51,225 nt of DNA from contig JAQYBF010000056.1 in assembly GCA_029338875.1 (NCBI GenBank), positions 1-51,225 of the forward strand. The letters are read 5' to 3'. Shown piece by piece: positions 18,501 to 25,439 of the stretch. Position numbers and translations under genes: made by a program. The stretch comes from Lachnospiraceae bacterium (GTDB lineage Bacteria > Bacillota > Clostridia > Lachnospirales > Lachnospiraceae). How positions within the stretch are numbered: position 1 is the stretch's first letter; each line of letters starts with the position of its first letter. Below the pieces are notes generated by a model. That model had not been told where the DNA came from and did not search any database. It worked only from the letters and a program-made list of their open reading frames with translations.

Positions 18501-19848
18501 CGCTCGAGCAGGATTCGTTCAGCTGAACGGAATCGATGGTCTTGTTCTTGACCCGCATGAATTTCATGTCCTGACCGCCGATATCCATGATGGTATCGAC
18601 CTTTGGATCGAAGAAAGCGGCGGCATAGTAATGGGCAACGGTTTCAACCTCGCCCTCTTCCAGCTTCAGAGCGGACTTTAACAGGGCTTCGCCGTAGCCT
18701 GTGGAACAGGCATGAACAATATGGGTATCGCTCGGCATCTGGTCATAGATTTCCTCCAGGGACTTTACGGCGGTCTTTAAGGGACTTCCGTTGTTGCTGG
18801 AATAGAAGGAGTAGAGGAGGTCTCCGTCCTCGCTGATGACGGCAAGCTTGGTTGTCGTGGAACCGGCGTCAATTCCCAGATAGGCATTGCCGTGATAGTC
18901 ATGAAGAGAGCCCTTCTTTACGATGGCCTTGTTATGACGGTCTTCAAATTTCTGGTATTCTTCCTTGGATTTGAAGAGAGGCTCCAGTCTTGCGACCTCG
19001 AATTCCATATGAATGGGACGGGAAAGCTCGTCCAGGAGCCCCTGCATGGTCTTGGTTTCATTTTCCTTATAGGTCAGGGCAGAGCCGATGGCAGCAAAAA
19101 GATGGGAATTCTCGGGAACAATGGTATGCTCCTCATCCAGCTTCAGAGTTTCGATGAAACGCTGTCTCAGCTGGTCCAGGAAGTGCAGAGGACCGCCGAG
19201 GAAAGCAACATGGCCGCGGATGGGCTTGCCCTGGGCCAGGCCGGAAATGGTCTGGTTGACTACAGCCTGGAAAATGGAGGCTGCAAGATCTTCTTTGGTG
19301 GCACCCTCGTTGATCAGGGGCTGGATGTCGGTCTTGGCGAAAACACCGCAGCGGCTGGCGATGGTATACATGGCCTTGTAGTTCTTGGCATACTCATTCA
19401 GGCCGGAAGCATCGGTCTGAAGAAGAGAAGCCATCTGATCGATGAAGGAACCGGTACCGCCGGCACAGATTCCGTTCATTCTCTGCTCTACATTTCCGTT
19501 TTCAAAATAGATGATCTTGGCATCCTCGCCGCCGAGCTCGATGGCAACGTCGGTCTGGGGAGCGTAGTGGGTGAGGGCAGTGGATACGGCGATAACCTCC
19601 TGGGTAAAGGAGATGCCCAGGTGCTTGGCCAGTGTCAGTCCGCCGGATCCGGTGATGATCGGGGCGACGGTGATGTCGCCGGTGATCTTGTAGGCCTTGT
19701 CAATAAGTCCGTGAAGGGTCTCACGGATATTGGCAAAGTGTCTCTCATAATCGGAGAAGATGAGCTTGTCGTCCGGATCGAGAATGGCAACCTTGACGGT
19801 TGTGGATCCGATATCGATACCCATCTTATAGAGGTTGTTGTTTGACAT
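15535..19848 (-). CDS. Giant acyl-CoA dehydratase activase-related protein (BadF/HgdC x2 + DUF2229 + HgdB-like)
   Basis: A 1437-residue cytoplasmic iron-sulfur ATPase. Two ASKHA-fold activator domains are in tandem: MGIDIGSTTVK (9-19) with ICAGGTGSFIDQ and SRCGVFAKT, then LGIDAGSTTTK (about 320) with ESCSSGCGSFIE and GTRCTVFMNSK. Next is a Cys cluster (CQYCNNHC, GNRCERG), a DUF2229 domain, and a C-terminal region with NDACYPSL, GGGCRASNYI and PFGCLPNHIIGKG, like the dehydratase-side subunits. In the archetype, HgdC uses ATP to send one electron to a 2-hydroxyacyl-CoA dehydratase. Here activator and acceptor-like modules are in one chain; the substrate is unknown. Start ATG 19848 is preferred because the AAGGAAGG site is 9 bases upstream; ATG 19857 abuts that site. 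Confidence 0.88.
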   Translation of the reverse strand: MSNNNLYKMGIDIGSTTVKVAILDPDDKLIFSDYERHFANIRETLHGLIDKAYKITGDITVAPIITGSGGLTLAKHLGISFTQEVIAVSTALTHYAPQTDVAIELGGEDAKIIYFENGNVEQRMNGICAGGTGSFIDQMASLLQTDASGLNEYAKNYKAMYTIASRCGVFAKTDIQPLINEGATKEDLAASIFQAVVNQTISGLAQGKPIRGHVAFLGGPLHFLDQLRQRFIETLKLDEEHTIVPENSHLFAAIGSALTYKENETKTMQGLLDELSRPIHMEFEVARLEPLFKSKEEYQKFEDRHNKAIVKKGSLHDYHGNAYLGIDAGSTTTKLAVISEDGDLLYSFYSSNNGSPLKTAVKSLEEIYDQMPSDTHIVHACSTGYGEALLKSALKLEEGEVETVAHYYAAAFFDPKVDTIMDIGGQDMKFMRVKNKTIDSVQLNESCSSGCGSFIETFAHSLNYSVEDFAKEALFAEHPIDLGTRCTVFMNSKVKQAQKEGATVADISAGLAYSVIKNALFKVVKLADPSELGANMVVQGGTFYNNAVLRAFEKISGKDVIRPDIAGLMGAFGAALLAKERYHVNPHTTMLPIEEIRKLTFTTELSRCQYCNNHCLLTHNNFSDGRSFITGNRCERGLGLEKNPNHIPNLYEYKLKRIFQERPLAPDQATRGTVGIPRVLNMYENYPFWAAFFKKLGFRVVLSPISSRKIYELGIESIPSESECYPAKLSHGHVQWLINKKVDFIFYPCVPYERNEFPDSNNHYNCPIVTSYAENIKNNVEDITSGKVRFLNPFVAFSSEKILADQLVKVFDKEFQIPEDEVRAAAHIGWEAQGQFRKDVEDKGLETIEYLKKTGRHGIVLCGRPYHIDPEINHGIPDAITSYGMAVLTEDSISELGELERPLIVMDQWMYHTRMYSAANYVKKTDFLDVIQLNSFGCGVDAVTTDCVRDILNGSGKIYTCLKIDEVNNLGAAKIRIRSLLAALRVRDQEKNEREIHSAAFKRTEYTKEMKKEKWTILAPQMSPIHFELIQPALQAAGYNVIVPDIPARECVDVGLRYVNNDACYPSLIVVGQLMAAIKRGDYDMNKTALLITQTGGGCRASNYIGFLRRALDKAGYEHVPVISLSAQGLEKNSGFKITPSLVQHGFYALIFGDIFLRCVYRVRPYEKVPGSTDELHEKWKKKVIEFVTGNGMLSHRKFKKMCKDIIHDFDTLPIIEGLRKPRVGIVGEILVKFHPVANNHLADQLEAEGAEAVVPDLLDFFLYSFYTANFKEENLGTSHKSTVLCNAMIKIFEWARQAAREAYEESERFTAPNHIQDTAKMAEKIVSLGNMTGEGWLLTGEMLELMHQDAKNIVCIQPFGCLPNHIIGKGVIKRIRELNPDANIVAIDYDPGASEVNQLNRIKMMLTNAQRNLKKEEMEEAEKAEKAEDVKESAAV

Positions 19849-20001
19849 AAATGTCATCCTTCCTTAATTAATACAGGTCCTGCCGGTTTCCGGCAGTGCA
19901 GTCAATCTCGCGAAGCTTTCCTTATTTTCTTTGCCCGGGTCAAGGGACCATGTGCGTTTGCCCCGGAGAAAACCTTAAAAAGATCGCGCGTTCGATTTAG
20001 C
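19849..20001 (-). promoter_or_regulatory. Long 5' leader of the activator-fusion gene
   Basis: From the promoter at 20002-20030 the minus-strand transcript would carry about 145 untranslated bases. A perfect 7-bp hairpin, CTGCCGG (19880-19886) and CCGGCAG (19890-19896) with a 3-base loop, stands close to the ribosome binding site. No known riboswitch was recognised. The gene-free stretch 19849-20210 otherwise contains only the two divergent promoters. Confidence 0.4.
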
Positions 20002-20030
20002 ATTATAATAAGAAAGAGACAGAAATACAA
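20002..20030 (-). promoter_or_regulatory. Promoter of the activator-fusion gene
   Basis: On the minus strand, TTGTAT (20030-20025), a 17-base spacer and a consensus TATAAT (20007-20002). Confidence 0.7.
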
Positions 20031-20142
20031 ACCGATTCATACATTCTTTAGAGATTGTTTATAAATGTAGGAACTCGATTTGAAGACAGACCTGAATCCG
20101 CTGCCGGATCTGACAGGAGATTTGGGGCTCTTTTCGCCTGCG

Positions 20143-20171
20143 TTGACAAGTATCCTCTGCAAATTTATAAT
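20143..20171 (+). promoter_or_regulatory. Perfect-consensus sigma-A promoter of the rhomboid-like gene
   Basis: TTGACA (20143-20148), exactly 17 bases, TATAAT (20166-20171). The transcript would start about 33 bases before ATG 20211. Confidence 0.92.
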
Positions 20172-20210
20172 GATGAGTGATTTTGTATTCAATTTTAACG
20201 GAGCTACTAT

Positions 20211-21137
20211 ATGTGGGATAAATTAGAAAGAAAATTTGGAAAATATGCCATACGACATCTGATGAACTATCTGATCGGCGGCTATATCCTGGGTTACTTC
20301 TTTGTCCTTGGACAGCAGATCCTGAAGGTCCCTTATCTGTCCTATATGACATTGGATCCCTACCAGATCATCCACGGAACCCCCATTCCCCAGATCTGGA
20401 GACTCATTACCTGGGTTCTGATTCCGCCCTTCGGAAGCGGTTTCATCAACTTCATTTTCGGCGTCATCATGATGATCTTCTACTGGCAGCTGGGAACGGT
20501 TCTGGAACGGACCTGGGGCACCTTCCGCTTCAATGTCTTCATCTGGAGCGGCATTCTCTTTACGGTCATCGGATCCTTTATTCTCTATGCCGTCTATGCG
20601 GCCCAGGGGTATCCGGCGGTCGCCCTGTCGACCATGATGGCCATGCAGGCCTCGGTCATTTCGACCAACTACATCAATCTGTCGATTTTCCTGGCCTTTG
20701 CCCTCTGCTATCCGGATATGCAGGTCATGCTTTATTTCATTATTCCCATCCGGATGAAATGGCTGTCCATTGTCTATGTCATCTTTACAGTCATTGATCT
20801 GATCCGCTTTATTTCAAGCGGCTATTTCAGCGGCGTTGTGGAGATTGCGGCATCCTTCTTAAGCTTCATTATTTTCTATCATTCGACCAGAGACAATTAT
20901 CATGTTTCCTTCCGCCAGGCCAAGAGAAGAAGAAACTTTCAGCGGGCGACAAGAAATTTTAAGGACGGCTTCGGCCCGTCCGGTCAGGACCAGGGGCCAA
21001 AGCCCCGTCATAAATGCTGTATCTGCGGCCGGACGGACATCTCTAATCCGGAGCTGACCTTCCGTTACTGCAGCAAGTGCAATGGAAATTACGAGTACTG
21101 CCAGGATCATCTCTTTACGCATACACACGTGAAATAG
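20211..21137 (+). CDS. Rhomboid-fold membrane protein with C-terminal zinc-finger tail
   Basis: A 308-residue protein with about five or six hydrophobic segments. WRLITWVLIPP, FNFIFGV-like text and GTVLERTWGTFRF match the loop 1 and second-helix pattern of rhomboid/derlin proteins. The rhomboid dyad is not seen: the GxSG position reads ALSTMM and no His is found in the last helix, so it is probably a non-proteolytic member. The C-terminal tail after about residue 235 is basic. It ends in a Cys/His cluster (CCICGRTD, YCSKCNGNYEYCQDHLFTHTH) that looks like a zinc ribbon. Expression is from a perfect-consensus promoter with GGAG before ATG 20211. Substrate or partner is unknown. Confidence 0.72.
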   Translation: MWDKLERKFGKYAIRHLMNYLIGGYILGYFFVLGQQILKVPYLSYMTLDPYQIIHGTPIPQIWRLITWVLIPPFGSGFINFIFGVIMMIFYWQLGTVLERTWGTFRFNVFIWSGILFTVIGSFILYAVYAAQGYPAVALSTMMAMQASVISTNYINLSIFLAFALCYPDMQVMLYFIIPIRMKWLSIVYVIFTVIDLIRFISSGYFSGVVEIAASFLSFIIFYHSTRDNYHVSFRQAKRRRNFQRATRNFKDGFGPSGQDQGPKPRHKCCICGRTDISNPELTFRYCSKCNGNYEYCQDHLFTHTHVK

Positions 21138-21175
21138 GGATGAAGAGCAGTTTTACTCAGGGTTTACATTTGTCA

Positions 21176-21232
21176 GATAAACTCACTCTGATACTTTAAT
21201 CTGTTATATAGACTCACTCATATACTAAATCA
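21176..21232 (+). repeat. Imperfect direct repeat upstream of glnS
   Basis: Two copies of a pattern ATA(A/G)ACTCACTC..ATACT..AATC, with the ACTCACTC cores at 21181-21188 and 21212-21219, 31 bases apart (about three helical turns). A factor binding site pair in the glnS promoter region is possible. No convincing sigma-A promoter was found here. Confidence 0.5.
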
Positions 21233-21239
21233 GGAGATT

Positions 21240-21274
21240 CCCCCGGACGGAAGGCAGAGAAACCGAAGCCGGGG
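21240..21274 (+). promoter_or_regulatory. Hairpin in the glnS leader with glutamine-riboswitch-like core
   Basis: CCCCGG (21241-21246) pairs with CCGGGG (21269-21274). Inside lie ACGGAAG and GAAACCGAAG, with CGG/CCG able to pair. These two strings recall the conserved core of glutamine (glnA/Downstream-peptide) riboswitches. The second stem of those RNAs is missing and the outer stem differs, so this is a structured leader of unproven class. Confidence 0.3.
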
Positions 21275-21305
21275 AGTTCATAATAAAAGAAAGTAAGGTT
21301 TAAAA

Positions 21306-22991
21306 ATGGCAGCAGAAGTTACCGAAACAATCACCGGCACCAAGAATTTTATCGAGCTTGAGATCGACAAGGATCTTGCGGAGGGACGATACACAGAGGT
21401 CGTTACCCGTTTCCCTCCGGAACCCAACGGCTATCTCCATATCGGACATGCCAAGTCCATTCTTCTGAACTATGGCATAGCCAAGGAGTATCATGGCCGC
21501 TTCAACATGCGTTTTGATGATACCAACCCGACCAAGGAGAAGAATGAATTCGTAGAATCCATCAAGAAGGATATCGAATGGCTGGGCGCTGATTTCGGCG
21601 GAGTTGTTCACTACGCATCCGATTATTTCGACAAGATGTATGAGATTGCAGAGGATCTGATCAAGAGAGGCAAGGCCTATGCTTCCGATCTGACTGCAGA
21701 AGAGATCCGCGAATACCGGGGAACTCTGACCGAACCCGGAAAGGACGATCCTAACTGCAATCGTCCGGCTGAGGAATCCCTGCAGATCTTCCGTGATATG
21801 AAGGCCGGAAAGTACAAGGACGGCGAGATGGTTATCCGTGCCCGGATCGACATGGCATCTCCCAATATCAACATGCGGGATCCGGTCATCTATCGTGTGG
21901 CTCATATGTCCCATGTAAGAACAGGAGACAAGTGGTGCATCTACCCCATGTATGACTTCGCTCATCCGATCGAGGATGCCATCGAGGGTGTCACCCATTC
22001 CCTCTGCACCCTGGAATTTGAGGACCACAGACCACTTTACGACTGGGTTGTCCGCGAAGCCGGCTGCTTCCCTCATCCGCCCAGACAGATCGAGTTCGCC
22101 AAGATGTATCTGACCAATGTGATCACCGGCAAGCGCTATATCAAGCGCCTGGTGGAAAACGGCACTGTAGACGGCTGGGATGATCCCCGTCTGGTTTCCA
22201 TCGCAGGCCTCCGCCGCCGCGGTTTCACACCGGAGTCCATCCAGAACTTTGTCCGCCTGACCGGTATCAGTAAGAGCAACGCATCGATTGATTATGCAGA
22301 GCTTGAGTACTGTATCCGCGAGGACTTAAAGCTTCGGGACAGCCGGGTTATGGCAGTCATGCATCCTTTGAAGCTTGTGATCGACAACTATCCGGAAGGC
22401 AAGACCGAGTATCTGACCGTTCCCAACAACAAGGAAAATGAAGCCCTCGGCAGTCGAGAGGTTCCTTTCAGCCGTGAGGTCTACATTGAAGCCGATGACT
22501 TCATGGTCGAGCCTCCGAAGAAGTACAAGAGACTGTATCCGGGCAATGAGGTCCGCCTCATGAATGCCTATTATGTGACCTGCACCTCCTACGAGACCGA
22601 TGAGGAAGGCAATGTCACGACGGTACACTGCACCTACGATCCCGAGACCCGGGGCGGCGATTCTCCGGACGGACGTAAGGTCCGCGGTACCATCCACTGG
22701 GTCAATGCAGCCACTGCGGTAGAGGCTGAAGTTCGTCAGTACGAGAATATCGTAAATGAAGAGCTCGGCGTCTATAACGAGGACGGAAGCGTAAATGTAA
22801 ACCCGAATTCAAAGAAGGTTCTGACAGCCTACATCGAACCGGCTGTCAAGGATGCCAAGGCCTATGACAGCTTCCAGTTTGTCCGTGACGGCTTCTACTG
22901 CGTGGACTGCCGGGATTCCCGTCCGGATCATCTGGTCTTCAACCGGGTGGTTTCTCTGAAGTCCAGCTACAAGCTGCCGGCAAAGAATTAA
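21306..22991 (+). CDS. glnS: Glutaminyl-tRNA synthetase
   Basis: Charges tRNA-Gln with glutamine in the cytoplasm. The 561-residue class I enzyme has FPPEPNGYLHIGHAKSI (HIGH motif, about 37-53), RFDDTNP, and GWDDPRLVSIAGLRRRGFTPESI. The C-terminal beta-barrel anticodon-binding domain follows. The KMSKS loop is degenerate: ITGKR at 273-277, where E. coli has VMSKR. Many Firmicutes lack GlnRS and make Gln-tRNA by transamidation, so its presence shows direct charging here. Glutamyl-tRNA synthetase is encoded at 36025. An AAGG-type ribosome binding site precedes ATG 21306. A VanZ-like gene follows after 14 bases. Confidence 0.96.
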   Translation: MAAEVTETITGTKNFIELEIDKDLAEGRYTEVVTRFPPEPNGYLHIGHAKSILLNYGIAKEYHGRFNMRFDDTNPTKEKNEFVESIKKDIEWLGADFGGVVHYASDYFDKMYEIAEDLIKRGKAYASDLTAEEIREYRGTLTEPGKDDPNCNRPAEESLQIFRDMKAGKYKDGEMVIRARIDMASPNINMRDPVIYRVAHMSHVRTGDKWCIYPMYDFAHPIEDAIEGVTHSLCTLEFEDHRPLYDWVVREAGCFPHPPRQIEFAKMYLTNVITGKRYIKRLVENGTVDGWDDPRLVSIAGLRRRGFTPESIQNFVRLTGISKSNASIDYAELEYCIREDLKLRDSRVMAVMHPLKLVIDNYPEGKTEYLTVPNNKENEALGSREVPFSREVYIEADDFMVEPPKKYKRLYPGNEVRLMNAYYVTCTSYETDEEGNVTTVHCTYDPETRGGDSPDGRKVRGTIHWVNAATAVEAEVRQYENIVNEELGVYNEDGSVNVNPNSKKVLTAYIEPAVKDAKAYDSFQFVRDGFYCVDCRDSRPDHLVFNRVVSLKSSYKLPAKN

Positions 22992-23005
22992 GGAGCCCAT
23001 GGATC

Positions 23006-23524
23006 ATGGAAGGATATCATTACAGACTGCGCAGCCGTGCCAAGGTCTTTCTAATCCTGCTTCTGGCCTGGATGACTCTGATCTTTGTCATGTCTTCCAT
23101 GCCGGGAGAAGAATCGACCGAGATGTCGAATATCTTCCTTCGCCTGGGCAATCATTTTCTCCTCTGGATCGCGCCGAGATCCAGCCTGGCTTTCCGGTCT
23201 TTTCTGGTCCGGAAGACGGCACATGTGACCGAATATCTGATTCTGGAGGTTTTCATGGTCTTCACCCTCCGCGAGTGGATGAGAGCGAAGAACAAGGATG
23301 TCATGAGGAAAGGCTTCTATGCGGACCTTCTCCTTCGCCCCTTCCTTCTCGGCGTTCTCTATGCGGCATCGGATGAGTTCCATCAGTTTTTCATTTCCGA
23401 GCGGTCTGCCCAGGTGAAGGATGTCGGAATCGATTCGATCGGTCTGGCTCTGGGTCTTCTTTTATCCTGGCTGATTCTGAATATTCTCTATCACAGGATC
23501 TTAAGACGTACGACCTTAAGCTGA
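23006..23524 (+). CDS. VanZ-like family membrane protein
   Basis: A 172-residue membrane protein with about four hydrophobic segments. It has the VanZ signatures RKTAHVTEYLIL, SDEFHQFFISERSAQVKDVGIDSIG and a final transmembrane helix. VanZ gives low-level teicoplanin resistance in enterococci, but most chromosomal homologues are uncharacterised envelope proteins. No other van genes are near, so resistance should not be inferred. AAGGAG at about 22990-22995 serves as ribosome binding site. It lies between two tRNA synthetase genes in the same orientation. Confidence 0.88.
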   Translation: MEGYHYRLRSRAKVFLILLLAWMTLIFVMSSMPGEESTEMSNIFLRLGNHFLLWIAPRSSLAFRSFLVRKTAHVTEYLILEVFMVFTLREWMRAKNKDVMRKGFYADLLLRPFLLGVLYAASDEFHQFFISERSAQVKDVGIDSIGLALGLLLSWLILNILYHRILRRTTLS

Positions 23525-23570
23525 ACGGTATCGGAATCAAAAGAAAATAAATATAAGGAAAATAAATATA

Positions 23571-25340
23571 ATGAATGAATTAATTGATCTGATTACAGAT
23601 GAGATGAAAAAAGGCTTCGCCAAGGCCGGATACGATGACAGATATGCCATGGTCACCGTTTCCAACCGGCCGGATCTCTGTGAATATCAGTGCAACGGAG
23701 CCATGCCGGCTGCCAAGGAGTATCACAAGGCACCGCTGGAAATTGCAAGAGAGATCGCTTCTCATCTGGAGGACAGCAATATCTTCGAAAGCGTTGAGGC
23801 TGTTAAGCCCGGCTTTATCAACCTGAAAATCCAGAATGCCTATCTGTCCGACTATGTCAACGCCATGCGGATGGATCATGAGCGCTGCGGAGCCGACAAG
23901 GTCCCGAGTCCCAAGACCATCATGATCGACTATGGCGGCCCCAATGTGGCCAAGCCTCTTCATGTCGGTCATCTCCGTTCCGCCGTCATCGGCGAAAGCA
24001 TCAAGAGAATTCTCTCCTTCGCCGGAAACAAGGTGATCGGCGACATCCACCTCGGCGACTGGGGAACCCAGATGGGCCTGATTATTACAGAGCTTAAGCT
24101 TCGGAAGCCGGATCTGGTCTACTTTGATCCGGACTATGATGGAGACTATCCGGCCGAGCCTCCTTTCACCATCAGCGAGCTGGAGGAAATCTATCCGACC
24201 GCTTCCAAGAAGTCCAAGGAAGATGAGGACTACCATAAGATGGCCCTGGAAGCCACAGCAGAGCTTCAGAAGGGCAGACGGGGCTACCGGGCTCTGCTTC
24301 AGCACATCCTGAATGTGTCCGTTACCGATCTGAAAAAGAACTACGAGCGTCTGAATGTCTCCTTCGAGCTCTGGAAGGGTGAAAGCGATGCCCAGCCTTA
24401 TATCGCTCCCATGGTCAAGATGATGAAGGACAAGGGTCTGGCCTATGAATCCGAGGGGGCCCTTGTTGTCGATGTCAAGGAAGATTCCGACAAGAAGGAA
24501 ATCCCGCCCTGCATGATCCTAAAGTCCGACGGAGCAGCTCTCTACAATACCACGGACCTGGCTACCCTGGTCTGGAGAATGGAGGACTATCATCCGGACA
24601 AGATCGTCTATGTCGTTGACAAGAGACAGGAGCTGCACTTTATCCAGGTCTTCCGCTGTGCCAGAAAGACCGGCATTGTAGGCCCCGACACCGAGCTTGA
24701 TTTCGTCGGCTTCGGTACCATGAACGGTAAGGACGGCGGACCCTTCAAGACCAGAGACGGCGGTGTTATGCGTTTGTCCGTTCTCCTCGATGAGGTCAAC
24801 GAGGGCATGTACGAGCGGATCAAGTCCAACACCGAGCTTTCCGACGAGGAGGCGAAGAAGACCGCAAAGCAGGTGGCACTGGCTGCCATCAAGTACGGTG
24901 ACCTGATGAACCAGGCCTCCAAGGACTATATTTTCGATATCGACCGTTTCTCTGCCTTCGAGGGCAACACCGGTCCCTATATCCTTTATACGATCGTCCG
25001 GATCAAGTCCATCCTGAATAAATATAAGGCGTCCGGAAAGAAGGCATCTGCCTACTCCATTCAGGAACCGACCAGCGAGAGTGAGAAGAGCCTGATGCTG
25101 ATTCTTTCCCGTTTCAACCAGGCTGTCCGTGTTGCCGCCCAGGAGATGGCTCCCCACAAGATCTGCGCCTATGTCTATGAACTGGCGGAGGCACTGAACC
25201 GTTTCTATCATGAGACCCGGATCCTTTCGGAAGAGAATCAGACCCTGCAGGGCAGTTATATCCAGCTTCTGGATCTGACCCGCCGGGTACTGGAGCAGTG
25301 CATTGACCTCCTGGGATTCTCTGCACCGGAGCGGATGTGA
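23571..25340 (+). CDS. argS: Arginyl-tRNA synthetase
   Basis: Charges tRNA-Arg. The 589-residue class I enzyme has the N-terminal Add-1 domain, GPNVAKPLHVGHLRSAVIGE (HIGH motif, near residue 130), the catalytic Rossmann fold with VYVVDKRQELHFIQVF, and a DALR anticodon-binding C-terminus ending LLGFSAPERM. As in many ArgRS, the KMSKS position is replaced (GPFKTRDGGVMRL). ATG 23571 fits the family N-terminus, although its ribosome binding site is weak (AAGGA at about 23556). No T-box leader is present. Confidence 0.96.
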   Translation: MNELIDLITDEMKKGFAKAGYDDRYAMVTVSNRPDLCEYQCNGAMPAAKEYHKAPLEIAREIASHLEDSNIFESVEAVKPGFINLKIQNAYLSDYVNAMRMDHERCGADKVPSPKTIMIDYGGPNVAKPLHVGHLRSAVIGESIKRILSFAGNKVIGDIHLGDWGTQMGLIITELKLRKPDLVYFDPDYDGDYPAEPPFTISELEEIYPTASKKSKEDEDYHKMALEATAELQKGRRGYRALLQHILNVSVTDLKKNYERLNVSFELWKGESDAQPYIAPMVKMMKDKGLAYESEGALVVDVKEDSDKKEIPPCMILKSDGAALYNTTDLATLVWRMEDYHPDKIVYVVDKRQELHFIQVFRCARKTGIVGPDTELDFVGFGTMNGKDGGPFKTRDGGVMRLSVLLDEVNEGMYERIKSNTELSDEEAKKTAKQVALAAIKYGDLMNQASKDYIFDIDRFSAFEGNTGPYILYTIVRIKSILNKYKASGKKASAYSIQEPTSESEKSLMLILSRFNQAVRVAAQEMAPHKICAYVYELAEALNRFYHETRILSEENQTLQGSYIQLLDLTRRVLEQCIDLLGFSAPERM

Positions 25341-25383
25341 GTTCTGTAAAAACAGAAAGACACAGAAAATGTTTACACATAGA

Positions 25384-25422
25384 TTCTGCAGAGAAGTCCT
25401 CTGGGATACAAGGTCTGCAGAA
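25384..25422 (+). promoter_or_regulatory. Inverted repeat in the leader of the CobW-type GTPase genes
   Basis: TTCTGCAGA (25384-25392) and TCTGCAGAA (25414-25422) form a perfect 9-bp inverted repeat 18 bases before the GTPase start. It could be an operator or an mRNA hairpin. It does not match the known Zur box. Confidence 0.4.
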
Positions 25423-25439
25423 AGAAAAGAGGTTAAGAA

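Noticed and set aside
18892-19845. 317-codon open frame opposite the activator-fusion gene
   Set aside because: Antisense shadow. The minus-strand protein has clear motifs through the whole segment, and no plus-strand promoter or ribosome binding site supports the other frame.
21138-21305. T-box leader before glnS (also sought before argS and gltX)
   Set aside because: No conserved T-box sequence (TGGNACCGCG) or terminator/antiterminator pair in any of the three upstream regions.
23006-23524. Glycopeptide resistance gene vanZ
   Set aside because: Only the family fold is supported; no vanA, vanH, vanX or regulator genes are present, and most VanZ-like proteins are not resistance proteins.
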